Counted from the first letter of the stretch, positions 14,069 to 22,805 are shown. The stretch is 64,000 nucleotides of DNA from Natrinema salifodinae (GCF_900110455.1 NZ_FOIS01000004.1:558001-622000); one strand, 5' to 3'. A program made the numbers and translations. The notes: generated from the sequence alone by a model not told the origin.

Positions 14069-15234
14069 CGAAGTTCGGCGGGACCAGTCTCGGCAGCGGC
14101 GACCGGATCAACCGCGCTGCGGACTCGATCGCCGCCGCCGTCGAGGACGGCCACGAGATCGCCGTCGTCGCCAGCGCGATGGGATCGACCACCGACGAAC
14201 TCCTCGACGAGATTACCTTCGAGACCGACGAAGCCGACCGCGCCCAGATCGTCAGCATGGGCGAGCGGACGTCGGTCCGAATGCTCAAGGCCGCGCTGTC
14301 GGCCCGCGGGATCGACGCGGTCTTCCTCGAGCCCGGAAGCGATCGGTGGCCAGTCGTCACCGACGAGTACGGCGAGGTCAACGTCGAGGAGACCCAACAG
14401 CGGGCCGCCGACGTCGCGGCGGACCTCGACGACACGGTTCCCGTCATCACCGGCTTCCTCGCTGAAGGGCCCGAGGGCTCGATCACGACGCTCGGCCGCG
14501 GCGGCAGCGACACCACGGCGGTCATGATGGGCAAGTACATGGACGCCGACGAGGTCGTCATCATTACCGACGTCGAAGGCGTCATGACCGGCGACCCCCA
14601 CGTCGTCGAAGGCGCCCGCAACGTCGGCGAGATTTCTGTCGACGAACTTCGGAACCTCTCGTTCCGCGGCGCCGAGGTCGTCGCCCCGTCCGCGCTATCG
14701 TACAAGGACGGCGGCCTGGACGTCCGCGTCGTCCACTACCAGCACGGCGACCTGCTCTCGGGCGGAACGAGCATCGAAGGCGAGTTCAAGAACCTGGTCG
14801 ACCTGCGCGAGCGGCCCCTGGCCTGCCTGACCGTCGCCGGCCGCGCGATCCGCAACGAGCCTGGCGTCTTCCATCAGCTCTCGGAGGCCCTCGACGAGAG
14901 CGACGTCAATATCGACGCCGTCGCCAGCGGTATGGACACCGTCACGTTCTACATCGACGAGGAGGAGGCCGAACGCGCCGAGAACATCCTCCACCGCGAG
15001 GTCATCAACAGCGACGAGCTATCGAGCGTCACCGTCGACTCGCCGGTAGCCGTCGTCCGCGTCACCGGCGGCGAACTCCCCAGTCAGCCGGGGATCATCA
15101 GCGAGATCGTCAACCCCCTCGCCGAGGCCCGGATCCACCTCAACGACATCATCACCAGCGCGACCAGCGTCGCGCTGTTCGTCGACTGGGACGACCGCGA
15201 GGAGACGCTCGAACTGACCCAGGATCTGTTCTGA
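14056..15234 (+). CDS. lysC: aspartate kinase
   Basis: This 392-residue enzyme phosphorylates aspartate, the first step towards threonine, methionine and lysine. The N-terminal kinase domain opens with MRVVAKFGGTSLGSG (KFGGTS motif at residues 6-11). It continues with GFLAEGPEGSITTLGRGGSDTTAV (substrate/ATP site) and EVVIITDVEGVMTGDPHVV. Two C-terminal ACT-type domains (about 265-392; ACLTVAGRAIRNEPGVFHQL and VAVVRVTGGELPSQPGIISEI) imply feedback control by an amino acid. The length is normal. A GAGGTG ribosome-binding-like sequence precedes ATG 14056, unusual among the leaderless genes here, and a short upstream frame overlaps the start. Confidence 0.93.
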   Translation: MRVVAKFGGTSLGSGDRINRAADSIAAAVEDGHEIAVVASAMGSTTDELLDEITFETDEADRAQIVSMGERTSVRMLKAALSARGIDAVFLEPGSDRWPVVTDEYGEVNVEETQQRAADVAADLDDTVPVITGFLAEGPEGSITTLGRGGSDTTAVMMGKYMDADEVVIITDVEGVMTGDPHVVEGARNVGEISVDELRNLSFRGAEVVAPSALSYKDGGLDVRVVHYQHGDLLSGGTSIEGEFKNLVDLRERPLACLTVAGRAIRNEPGVFHQLSEALDESDVNIDAVASGMDTVTFYIDEEEAERAENILHREVINSDELSSVTVDSPVAVVRVTGGELPSQPGIISEIVNPLAEARIHLNDIITSATSVALFVDWDDREETLELTQDLF

Positions 15235-15452
15235 CTGCTCGCGGCGCCCACTCACCAGTTCGGGATCGCCCGGGATCGCCGCTTTCCGTCCCGCCTGCGA
15301 CGCTCGCCAGGCCACTCTTCGTCGGTTGCCATTGCAACCCCGTGATCACGGATCAGTCCGTACTTGTGACGGTCATACTGACGAACGTATTCAGTCCGTA
15401 ATCCAGCGGTAATGTCAGCGTAACGAAGGGGGAACACGGTGGAGCGGGTGTC

Positions 15453-15899
15453 ATGAGCACCGATTCGACAGTGACGGAAGTCTTCGAGGACGTCGAGGTC
15501 GATCCGGACGCGATCCTCGACGCCTGCGAGGCGGACACCCCCGAAGCGATCCTCGAGGGTGGCGGCGAACACGACGCCGTTCCCGACGACGAGATCGACG
15601 CGGACGACGTGACGGCGGCGGATCTGTTCGCCAACCTCAAGGAAACCGCGCTCGAGCTGTCCGGGTCCGATGCGCCAGGCGCGCCAGGCGCGGACGCGAC
15701 GGATGCGGACGCAGACGCGGACGCGAGCGCTACCGGCTGGGAACTGGTCGGATCCGTGAGCGAAACCAGAATTTCCAACGACGCCTTCGGCGTCGGTGAG
15801 ATCGATTCTGTCCCCGCCCCAGCCTCCGTCTCCGCATCCGATTTCGAATCGGAAGCCGACGGCGGCGCGACGAGCGGATTCGACTGGTTCGAATCGTAA
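15453..15899 (+). CDS. acidic hypothetical protein
   Basis: This 148-residue, extremely acidic protein has an N-terminal helical part (TVTEVFEDVEVDPDAILDACEADTPEAILEGG) and a middle helix (VTAADLFANLKETALELSG). An alanine/aspartate repeat follows (DATDADADADASAT), and the Ser/Glu-rich tail ends FDWFES. No known catalytic motif, signal peptide or membrane segment is visible. The repeat-rich middle is encoded by GCGGAC-type repeats prone to slippage. It stands between aspartate kinase and tryptophanase on the same strand with 215 and 144 bp spacers. The codon use is typical, so it is probably real. Function unknown. Confidence 0.65.
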   Translation: MSTDSTVTEVFEDVEVDPDAILDACEADTPEAILEGGGEHDAVPDDEIDADDVTAADLFANLKETALELSGSDAPGAPGADATDADADADASATGWELVGSVSETRISNDAFGVGEIDSVPAPASVSASDFESEADGGATSGFDWFES

Positions 15900-16043
15900 G
15901 TGAAGGGACTGACGCGGCCCGAGGTCGACCGGTCGACGGAGCCGTCCATTGGCGGCCGGACGTGACCGTTGCTCCCCGAGTCGGTCCGTCGATACCCGGA
16001 CGCCCGCACTCGATTTGATCAGGCTGGCTGTGGTGATGGAGGT

Positions 16044-17390
16044 ATGGTCGCCTACAAATCCAAGATGGTCGAGCAGATCAGCCTCCCCTCGAGCGCGCAG
16101 CGGGAACGGAACCTCGAGGAGGCCGGCTACAACGTCTTCAACCTCGCCGCGGAGGACGTGTTCATCGATCTGCTGACCGACAGCGGCACGGGCACGATGA
16201 GCGACGACCAGTGGGCCGCGCTGATCCGCGGCGACGAGGCCTACGCGGGATCGCGGAGCTTCGACCGCCTCGAGTCGGCCGTCGCGGACGTGATGGGCTT
16301 CGAGCGCGTGGTGCCGACCCATCAGGGCCGCGGCGCGGAGAACGTCCTCTACGGAACGCTGCTCTCGGAGGGCGACGTGGCGCTTAACAACACCCACTTC
16401 GACACGACTCGGGCGCACGTCGCGAACCAGGGGGCAGACCCGGTCGACTGTCCGGTCTCGGAGGCCCACGACCCCGAGGCGGACGAGCCGTTCAAGGGCA
16501 ACTTCTCGCTCGATCGGGCCCGCTCGGTCGTCGACGAGGTCGGCGCGGAGCGGGTCCCGCTGGTGATCCTGACGATCACGAACAACTCGGCGGCGGGCCA
16601 ACCTGTTAGCGTCGCCAACACCCGCCGGGTCCGCGAGTTCGCCGACGAGATCGACGCGACGTTCGTGATCGACGCCTGCCGGTTCGCGGAGAACGCCGCC
16701 TTCGTGACCCGGCGCGAGGACGAGTTCGCCGACGCGGACGTCTCGTCGGTCGCTCGCGAACAACTCGGCTACGCCGACGCGGTCGTCATGAGCGGCAAGA
16801 AGGACGGCCTGGTGAACGTCGGTGGCTTCGTCGCGACCGACGACGAGGACCTCTTCGAGGAGTGCAAGCAGCGCGCGATCCTCTACGAGGGATTCCCGAC
16901 CTACGGGGGGATGGCGGGTCGCGACCTGGCCGCGATGGCCGTCGGCCTGCGCGAAGCCGTCGACGAGGCGTACGTAGCGGACCGGATCGAGGGCGTCCGC
17001 CGCCTCGGCTCGCGGCTCGCCGAGGCCGGCGTGCCGGTCTACGAGCCGACCGGCGGGCACGCGGTCTACCTCGACGCGAGCGCCGCGTTCCCGCACATTC
17101 CCGACGAGGCGTTCCCAGGCCAGGCGCTGGTCTGCGAGCTCTACCGCGAAGGCGGAGTGCGGGGCGTCGAACTCGGCAGCTTCGCGTTCCCCGAGACCGA
17201 TCGACCGGAACTCGTTCGACTCGCGGTGCCGCGTCGCACCTACCACCGGGAGCACTTCGATCACGTCGTGGAGACGGCGGCGGCCGCTCTCGAGGAGCGA
17301 GACGCGGTTTCGGGCTACGAGATCGCCTCCGAACCGTCGGTCCCGGAACTTCGGCACTTCACGGCGACGCTCGAACCGCGCTCGAGCTAA
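16044..17390 (+). CDS. tnaA: tryptophanase / beta-eliminating lyase
   Basis: This 448-residue PLP enzyme of the aminotransferase fold cleaves tryptophan to indole, pyruvate and ammonia; tyrosine phenol-lyase is a close alternative. Visible motifs are DSGTGTMSDDQWAA, the glycine-rich PTHQGRGAEN (cofactor phosphate), the FVIDACRFAENAAF region (Asp and Arg that hold the pyridine ring) and the Schiff-base lysine in VMSGKKDGLVNVGG. The C-terminal RLAVPRRTYHREHFDHV matches the family. The start at ATG 16044 is supported by a GGAGG sequence 1-2 bases upstream and by the homologous N terminus VAYKSKMVEQI. Tryptophan and tyrosine lyases cannot be separated confidently by eye. Confidence 0.88.
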   Translation: MVAYKSKMVEQISLPSSAQRERNLEEAGYNVFNLAAEDVFIDLLTDSGTGTMSDDQWAALIRGDEAYAGSRSFDRLESAVADVMGFERVVPTHQGRGAENVLYGTLLSEGDVALNNTHFDTTRAHVANQGADPVDCPVSEAHDPEADEPFKGNFSLDRARSVVDEVGAERVPLVILTITNNSAAGQPVSVANTRRVREFADEIDATFVIDACRFAENAAFVTRREDEFADADVSSVAREQLGYADAVVMSGKKDGLVNVGGFVATDDEDLFEECKQRAILYEGFPTYGGMAGRDLAAMAVGLREAVDEAYVADRIEGVRRLGSRLAEAGVPVYEPTGGHAVYLDASAAFPHIPDEAFPGQALVCELYREGGVRGVELGSFAFPETDRPELVRLAVPRRTYHREHFDHVVETAAAALEERDAVSGYEIASEPSVPELRHFTATLEPRSS

Positions 17391-17440
17391 CTCGCGAGAA
17401 CGAGGCGGGTAAGCGGGCCGCGACGGCGATTTACACTCCG

Positions 17441-17809
17441 CTACAGGCTCGCGAGGACGTTGCGAGCCCGATCTCGAAGGGACGGTTCCGGCTCGGGCTC
17501 CGATCGACGGCGGAGCTGCTGTTTCGCGACCGACTGGAGCCCTTTCGCGGCGGCTTCGGAGGTCACCGCGTCGGCCACCCAGTCGGGCAGCTGTGACTCC
17601 AGCTCTCGTCGCTTCTGCGCTTTCATCTTGCCGAACCGGCGCAGCACCAGGCCGACCCCGAGGAACAGGCCGGCGTCGAGCAGCTCGCGCCGGAACCGCT
17701 CCCGATCGTTGCGGACCGCGATCGCCTTCACGAGCGAGAGCGCACCGATCGCCAGATAGACCTTCGAACTCTTCGACGGATCGCCGCTGAGCATCCGTTG
17801 GAGCGCCAT
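17441..17809 (-). CDS. hypothetical membrane-associated protein
   Basis: This 122-residue basic-tailed protein begins MALQRMLSGDPSKSSKVYLAIG. One or two hydrophobic segments are visible (VYLAIGALSLVKAIAV; LLDAGLFLGVGLVLRRFG). An Arg/Lys-rich region (KMKAQKRRELESQLPDWV) and a C-terminal RDRARNVLASL helix follow. Net positive charge is unusual in this proteome and suggests nucleic-acid or membrane-surface contact. It is convergent with tryptophanase. Family and function are unknown. Confidence 0.6.
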   Translation of the reverse strand: MALQRMLSGDPSKSSKVYLAIGALSLVKAIAVRNDRERFRRELLDAGLFLGVGLVLRRFGKMKAQKRRELESQLPDWVADAVTSEAAAKGLQSVAKQQLRRRSEPEPEPSLRDRARNVLASL

Positions 17810-17964
17810 GCGCAGGCACGTACCACGTTCCGTCAGAAAAAACTGCGCTGGCAGGCGACGGGTGACAGACGACGGGTCCCGTCTCGAGAGACATCGCCGC
17901 GCCGCCGCGGCGGTTCCCGGGCCGATCTGTGACGAACCCGGACTCGCAGCGTCGGACGCCGCGA

Positions 17965-18396
17965 TCAGTCGGACCCGACTCCTCGATCGGCCTTGACGCC
18001 ACGGTGTCGCTGTCCGTCGATCGGTTCGATTGCGAACCCGAGGCGCTCGTAGAACGGGCGCACGCCGTCGTCGAACCGCGCCGTGAGCCGCCCCTCGCGT
18101 TCGATCGCCTGGTCGATCAACGCGCGACCGATGCCGCGCCCGCGGTGGCGCCGGCGGACGCCGATCGCCGCGACGTGGGCGCCGCGCTCGCCCTCGATGG
18201 GTTCGAGGACGATCGTTCCGAGGATCCGTTCGCCCTCGTCGCCGCGCTCACCCGTCGTTCCGCACCGCCGATCGCCCGCGACGAAGACGTCGTCGGCCTC
18301 GATCCGGGCCTCGACGTCGCCCGGTTCGAGCATCGCGGCGTCGAGGATCCGGCGGACGGTCATGGCGTCGTCGGCGGTGGCCGTGCGGACGAACAT
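17965..18396 (-). CDS. GNAT family N-acetyltransferase
   Basis: This 143-residue single-domain acetyltransferase begins MFVRTATADDAMTVRRILDAAM, the usual RxATxxD start. The acetyl-CoA binding motif A is clear: VAAIGVRRRHRGRGIGRALIDQAIEREG (Q/RxxGxG/A as RHRGRGIG). The C-terminal VRPFYERLGFAIEP gives motif B. The acceptor is unknown. It sits 3 bp downstream of a peroxiredoxin-like gene on the same strand and is probably co-transcribed with it. Confidence 0.85.
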   Translation of the reverse strand: MFVRTATADDAMTVRRILDAAMLEPGDVEARIEADDVFVAGDRRCGTTGERGDEGERILGTIVLEPIEGERGAHVAAIGVRRRHRGRGIGRALIDQAIEREGRLTARFDDGVRPFYERLGFAIEPIDGQRHRGVKADRGVGSD

Positions 18397-18399
18397 CCG

Positions 18400-18936
18400 T
18401 CAGGACTGTTGTTCGACGTCGGCCAACAGCGCGTCGATTTCGGGCCGGTCGAGGTTGCTCCGACCGCGGTAGGCGTCCGCGATCGCGAGTTCGTCGCCGT
18501 CGCGGACGTCGAACACGATCGCGGCGGGCATCCGACCCACGAGGTCGAACCGACGACCGAGCGAACCGAGACGGACGGGCTGGTCGAGGGACTCCCCGAC
18601 GGTCGCGTCCGGATCCGCACAGATCGGGAAGGGGAGTTCGTATCGCTCCTGCCATTCGCGGGCGCGCTCGCGGGGTTCGGGGACGATCGAGACGACCTGA
18701 CAACCCCGCTCGCGGAACTCGTCGTAGCGGTCGGCGATCGCTCGGACCTGGCGGCGACACTGCCCGGCGTGGTGATCGCGGTGGAGCAACAGGACGACTG
18801 TCTCGTAGGCGGGATCGGACGCCTCGGTCGTCGTCGGGTCCGCTGGGTCGATCTCGTCGGCCAGGTCCGCGAGCGCGAGCGGGTCGGGTCCCGGGCCGAC
18901 GTTCGGGAGGGAAATGTCGAGGACGGATTCGGCCAT
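18400..18936 (-). CDS. peroxiredoxin-like redoxin
   Basis: This 178-residue AhpC/TSA-fold protein has core strand ETVVLLLHRDHHAGQCRRQVRAIADRYDEF, with a single Cys at about residue 59 in the position of a peroxidatic cysteine. Then come VVSIVPEPRERAREW, PFPICADPDATVGESL (the second Cys) and AAIVFDVRDGDELAIADAYRGRSNLDRP. Such proteins reduce peroxides or act as thiol redox partners. The Thr and Arg that normally surround the peroxidatic Cys are not clearly aligned, so the exact activity is uncertain. It is operonic with the GNAT gene downstream. Confidence 0.75.
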   Translation of the reverse strand: MAESVLDISLPNVGPGPDPLALADLADEIDPADPTTTEASDPAYETVVLLLHRDHHAGQCRRQVRAIADRYDEFRERGCQVVSIVPEPRERAREWQERYELPFPICADPDATVGESLDQPVRLGSLGRRFDLVGRMPAAIVFDVRDGDELAIADAYRGRSNLDRPEIDALLADVEQQS

Positions 18937-19017
18937 AGGCCGAGTACCGCGTCGCCCGCGAAAACGGCTGGGCTTTCAACAGTCGCGCTCCGCGTTCGAG
19001 GGAACGATTAAGTAACA

Positions 19018-19140
19018 ATGCGTGGTAGTCTATCGCAAGATGTCCCCTCGTACGGCGGTATCGTCGACGGATTGGACGAGAAATCGCCGATCGCTGCGCG
19101 ATCGTCGACCCGACGGGTGGCGAACCGAACGCCGGTGTGA
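19018..19140 (+). CDS. 40-residue upstream frame abutting the HTH gene
   Basis: ATG 19018 opens a 40-codon frame that ends in TGA at 19138-19140, directly before the GTG of the HTH gene and in the same phase. The peptide (MRGSLSQDVPSYGGIVDGLD...) resembles nothing I know. It may be a leader frame giving coupled translation, or simply chance. Confidence 0.25.
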   Translation: MRGSLSQDVPSYGGIVDGLDEKSPIAARSSTRRVANRTPV

Positions 19141-19791
19141 GTGCCCGTGAGCCTGATCGCGATCCTCGACATCGCCCATCCGGACCTCGCGTTGACGCCG
19201 ACGATTCGCGATTGCCCGGACACCTCCATCGAGGTCGTTTCCCACTCGACGACGGACCCGGAGACCGGCCTGTTTTTCTTCCTCGTCGAGGGCGCCGACG
19301 AGTCGTTCGAGGACGTGCTCGATCGGGATCACACGGTCACGGACTGGATGCTCGTCGACGATCTCGGGTCGACGGCCGTCTATCGCCTCGAACACGCCGA
19401 CGGAACGGAACTCATCTCGCCGATGGCGACCGAACTCGGCGGGCTCCTGCTGCGGGCAGAGAGCAGCGATCGCGGCTGGACCGTCCGCCTCCACCTCCCC
19501 GATCGAGAGGCACTCGCCGCGCTCTGCGAGCAGTGCGAGGAATCCGACATCACGTTCGACCTGCACCGGATGTTTCGGCGGGACGAGTGGACCGACGGGG
19601 TGGCCCCGGAGGTCACCGACGAACAGCGGACCGCGCTGGTCAATGCCTACGAGGAGGGGTACTTCGAGGAGCCCCGCGAGACCTCGCTTGAGGATCTCGC
19701 CGACGTCCTCGACATCTCTCCGACGGCCGTGGGCGGACGCATCCGGCGGGGGACCGGCAAACTCGTGGAGACGACGCTGCTCGAGGAGTGA
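19141..19791 (+). CDS. Bat-type HTH transcription regulator
   Basis: This 216-residue regulator belongs to the haloarchaeal bacterio-opsin-activator family. The N-terminal ligand-sensing part has the usual beginning SLIAILDIAHPDLALTPTI and a GWTVRLHLPDREALAALCEQCEE segment. The C-terminal HTH_10 domain (about 160-216) reads LTDEQRTALVNAYEEGYFEEPRETSLEDLADVLDISPTAVGGRIRRG. I use GTG 19141 (GTG 19147 is also possible) because the family N terminus starts there. It is the left boundary of the putative glycine betaine gene cluster and may respond to betaine or an intermediate. A second Bat-type regulator lies at the other side (29367-30032). Confidence 0.85.
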   Translation: MPVSLIAILDIAHPDLALTPTIRDCPDTSIEVVSHSTTDPETGLFFFLVEGADESFEDVLDRDHTVTDWMLVDDLGSTAVYRLEHADGTELISPMATELGGLLLRAESSDRGWTVRLHLPDREALAALCEQCEESDITFDLHRMFRRDEWTDGVAPEVTDEQRTALVNAYEEGYFEEPRETSLEDLADVLDISPTAVGGRIRRGTGKLVETTLLEE

Positions 19792-19860
19792 CGAGCGCCG
19801 CCCCGACGGCACTCCGGCCGGGGAGGGCGGAGAGGACGGGACGGGCGGCGAGGGCGACGA

Positions 19861-20229
19861 TCAGACGACGGCCAGGTGATCGTCGCGCGGCTCGTAGAGC
19901 GCCCCGGTCATCCGCACGTCGTACAGTTCGTCGAGGGTCTCCCCGACGGAGAACCCCCGCTCGCTCATCGCCGCGGCGATGGCGCCGATCGGGACGGCGC
20001 CCTCGTAGTGGGTCTCCAGTTCGGCGACGACGGTCTCGATATCGGTCGTCTCCGGGACCTCGCACGCCAGGCCGGATTGCGTGACGGTGACGTCGTGGCC
20101 CGTCTGGCGTCGGTGGCGGCGATAGAATTCGACGATCTCGTTCGCCGATTCGAGTTCTCGCTCGACCTCGCACTCCCGACACGTGGCCGCGAACGCAGCG
20201 TGCCGTTGTCGTGAATCGCTCGCAGTCAT
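19861..20229 (-). CDS. small protein with Cys pair and winged-helix-like C terminus
   Basis: This 122-residue protein has an N-terminal CREC motif (about residues 17-20) with nearby His residues in HRRQTGHDVTV, which could form a small zinc site. The C-terminal half (AAMSERGFSVGETLDELYDVRMTGALYEPRDDHLAVV) has the helix-turn-helix-wing look of the domains that end archaeal MCM and RPA-associated proteins. It lies 15 bp downstream of the Rieske oxygenase gene on the same strand, so it is probably co-expressed. It may regulate the cluster or assist the oxygenase. Not otherwise recognised. Confidence 0.6.
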   Translation of the reverse strand: MTASDSRQRHAAFAATCRECEVERELESANEIVEFYRRHRRQTGHDVTVTQSGLACEVPETTDIETVVAELETHYEGAVPIGAIAAAMSERGFSVGETLDELYDVRMTGALYEPRDDHLAVV

Positions 20230-20244
20230 GGCTCGACGATCGCG

Positions 20245-21396
20245 TTACGCATTGTAGGCCTCCTGCGCCAGGCGGTGAAGTTTGTGGACGGTGTGTTCGT
20301 TCGGGCCGAGCTGGGCCTGCGCGATCGCCCCCGACTCGAGCCCGCGCTGCTGGCGTTCGACCAGCTCGAAGTCCTCCTCCTGGAGCTGCCGGCTCGTCCG
20401 GACGAACTCCGCTTCCTCCTCGGTCAGATCGGGATCCCTGAAGTAGTAGTCCGCGACGAGCTGGAACCGGCCCTCGTCGATAGGGTCGATGATGTAGGTG
20501 CCGTAGCCGTCGGCGGTCCCGTACATGTTGACCGTGAAGTTCGGCCAGAAGTAGTAGAACTTCGCCTCGTGCTCCTCGTGGATGCGCATCTCGTCGTCGA
20601 CGTCCTCCTTGTGCTGGTAGTGGAGGATCCAGTGGTAGTCGTTGACCTCGAGTTCGGAATCGAGGAGTTCGAGGTCCCGCACCCAGTCCTGATGGTTGGC
20701 CTGGCAGTGGTCGCACTCGGAGTAATTCCCCCCAAACACCTTCCAGTTGCACTCGACCTCCGAGACGATGCGCCTGGCGAGGTGGTAGTCCTCGAGCGGG
20801 AGCGACTCGAGTTCGGTCTTCATCGAGCCGGCCTGCTCGTCGAGGGGCATCGGATCGTCGGCGAAGTTGACGAAGACGAACGGACCGATGCGGTCGGTGT
20901 GAACCGACATGAGGGCGTTCTTCTCTGCGTCCGGTTCGGAGACGTCCTCGTCCTCGAGATCGGGGTTTAAGCGCGCGTCCTCGAAGCTCTTTGGCGTGCT
21001 CGCGAGCGACCCGTCGAGGTCGTACGTCCAGAGGTGGTACGGGCACTTGATTCGGCCCGCGTTGTCGGGATCGGTCATCGGCGTCGCCTCGACCATCGCC
21101 GACCCGCGGTGCGCGCAGACGTTGTAGAACGCGTCGACGTCGCCGTCGTGGGTCCGAACGACGATGATCTCCCGATCGCCGATGGTTCGGGTGAAGTAGT
21201 CCCCCGGGTCCGGGATGCAGTTCGTGTGGCCCGCGTACACCCAGTACTGACCGAACACCGTCTCCTTCTCCATCTCGTGGACGTCCGGGTCGGTGAAGTA
21301 CCGCGCCGGCAAGGCGTTGGTCTCGTCGGTGATGTCGGGGCTGACCGGTTCGACCTCGTCGCGACCGTTGTTCCACCGGGTCATGCTATGTGTCAT
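20245..21396 (-). CDS. Rieske oxygenase alpha subunit, probable glycine betaine monooxygenase
   Basis: This 383-residue ring-hydroxylating-type oxygenase has a Rieske [2Fe-2S] domain with CAHRG (about residues 92-96) and CPYHLWTYDLDG (about 115-126), that is CxH...CxxH. The mononuclear iron domain shows NYSECDHCQANH. Related oxygenases that demethylate quaternary amines (GbcA, stachydrine and carnitine types) oxidise an N-methyl group, releasing formaldehyde. Neighbouring dimethylglycine dehydrogenase, sarcosine oxidase and BCCT genes favour glycine betaine as substrate. The ferredoxin-reductase partner is not in the window. Start 21396 is used; an in-frame ATG at 21384 (TRWNNGRDE) is equally possible. 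A TATA-like element and a 13-bp shared motif lie just upstream. Confidence 0.8.
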   Translation of the reverse strand: MTHSMTRWNNGRDEVEPVSPDITDETNALPARYFTDPDVHEMEKETVFGQYWVYAGHTNCIPDPGDYFTRTIGDREIIVVRTHDGDVDAFYNVCAHRGSAMVEATPMTDPDNAGRIKCPYHLWTYDLDGSLASTPKSFEDARLNPDLEDEDVSEPDAEKNALMSVHTDRIGPFVFVNFADDPMPLDEQAGSMKTELESLPLEDYHLARRIVSEVECNWKVFGGNYSECDHCQANHQDWVRDLELLDSELEVNDYHWILHYQHKEDVDDEMRIHEEHEAKFYYFWPNFTVNMYGTADGYGTYIIDPIDEGRFQLVADYYFRDPDLTEEEAEFVRTSRQLQEEDFELVERQQRGLESGAIAQAQLGPNEHTVHKLHRLAQEAYNA

Positions 21397-21421
21397 GTCA
21401 TGGCGTATCGTTCAATAAGGG

Positions 21422-21434
21422 TTGATCGCAGGTA
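21422..21434 (-). promoter_or_regulatory. 13-bp operator-like motif in the Rieske promoter
   Basis: TACCTGCGATCAA on the minus strand lies about 8 bp downstream of a CTTATAGG TATA-like element and 25 bp before the start codon. The identical 13-mer occurs at the same place in the SHMT promoter (31439-31451). Here it is also part of an AGGTA-N5-TACCT inverted repeat (21431-21445). Confidence 0.6.
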
Positions 21435-21656
21435 GTTCGTACCTATAAGTGACGCCGCGGACCGCAGGGTCCCGATCCGGTTGCGCCGCCGAACGCCGAC
21501 GCTCGTGCTCGCGCGGGCGGTATCGGATGTCGACTGCTCGTCGGCGCCGGGGCGGCGAGCGAGGTCGAGACCGCTCGGTCTTCCGGGACGCATCAAAAAG
21601 GTACGATATGAGACGGATTAACAGTCAAGGGGATCGTCGTCGAATCGATCGGCACT

Positions 21657-22805
21657 ATGCACGCGACAGCGGACCGATACGACGTCGTCGTGATCGGCGT
21701 CGGTGGGATGGGCAGCGCGACGACCTACCACCTCGCCGAGCGGGGCCTCGACGTGGTGGGCCTCGAGCGGTACGACGTCCCCCACACGATGGGCTCGTCC
21801 CACGGCATCACGCGGATCATCCGCCGGGCCTACTACGAACACCCCTCCTACATTCCGCTCGTCGAACGGGCGTACGATCTCTGGGACCGCCTGGCGGACG
21901 AGACCGGGCGCGACGTGATCCACCGAACGGGATCGATCGACGCCGGCCCCGAGGACAACGTCGTCTTCGAGGGGTCGCTGCGCTCCTGCGAGGAACACGA
22001 CATCCCTCACGAGGTGCTCACGAGCGCCGAGGTCTCCGAGCGGTTCCCCGGGTACGACCTCCCGGAGGGCCACAAGGCGTTGTACCAGCCCGACGGCGGG
22101 TTCGTCGTCCCCGAACAGGCGATCGTCGGCCACGTCGAGGCGGCCCAGGCCGCGGGCGCGGAGGTGCGCGCCCGCGAACGCGTTCTCGACTGGGAGCCGA
22201 CGCCGGACGAGGGCGTCCGCGTCGAGACCGACCGCGACACCTACGAGGCCGACGCCATGGTGCTGGCCGCCGGCGCCTGGAACTACAAGTTCACCGACGC
22301 GCTCGAGGGGCTCGCGGTGCCGGAACGCCAGGTGCTGGGCTGGTTCCAGCCCGACCGGCCGGCGACGTTCGACCCCGATACCTTCCCGGTCTGGAACCTG
22401 AAGGTCCCCGAGGGACGGTTCTACGGACTTCCGGTCTACGACGTGCCGGGGTTCAAGATCGGCAAGTACCACCACCGCGACGAGAAGGTCGATCCGGACG
22501 AGTACGACCGGGAACCGAACCGCGAAGACGAGCGCCTCCTTCGCGAAGTCACGGCGAACTACTTCCCGGAAGCGGCCGGGCCGACGATGCGGCTCGCGAC
22601 CTGCATGTTCACGAACTCGCCCGACGAACACTTCATTCTGGACACCCTGCCCGACCACCCGCAGGTGGCCGTCGGCGCGGGATTCTCGGGCCACGGCTTC
22701 AAGTTCGCCAGCGTTATCGGCGAGATCCTCGCAGACCTCGCGGCCGACGGCGAGACCGATCACCCGATCGAGATGTTCGGCCTCGATCGGTTCGACGACG
22801 CGTAG
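21657..22805 (+). CDS. solA: monomeric sarcosine oxidase (MSOX/SolA family)
   Basis: This 382-residue FAD amine oxidase has a Rossmann motif, DVVVIGVGGMGSATTYHLAERG, at about residues 9-30. GSSHGITRIIR and the HPSYIPLVERAYDLW segment match monomeric sarcosine and N-methyltryptophan oxidases. TCMFTNSPDEHF near the C terminus holds the cysteine that carries covalent FAD. The final GAGFSGHGFKFASVIGEILADL is the family signature. It would oxidise sarcosine to glycine, formaldehyde and hydrogen peroxide. It is divergent from the Rieske oxygenase gene across a 260-bp promoter region. The substrate is inferred from context; N-methyl amino acids other than sarcosine remain possible. Confidence 0.87.
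   Translation: MHATADRYDVVVIGVGGMGSATTYHLAERGLDVVGLERYDVPHTMGSSHGITRIIRRAYYEHPSYIPLVERAYDLWDRLADETGRDVIHRTGSIDAGPEDNVVFEGSLRSCEEHDIPHEVLTSAEVSERFPGYDLPEGHKALYQPDGGFVVPEQAIVGHVEAAQAAGAEVRARERVLDWEPTPDEGVRVETDRDTYEADAMVLAAGAWNYKFTDALEGLAVPERQVLGWFQPDRPATFDPDTFPVWNLKVPEGRFYGLPVYDVPGFKIGKYHHRDEKVDPDEYDREPNREDERLLREVTANYFPEAAGPTMRLATCMFTNSPDEHFILDTLPDHPQVAVGAGFSGHGFKFASVIGEILADLAADGETDHPIEMFGLDRFDDA

Noticed and set aside
15242-15452. Possible extra gene between aspartate kinase and the acidic hypothetical
   Set aside because: Only antisense shadow frames are present; the interval most likely holds the promoter of the 15453 gene.
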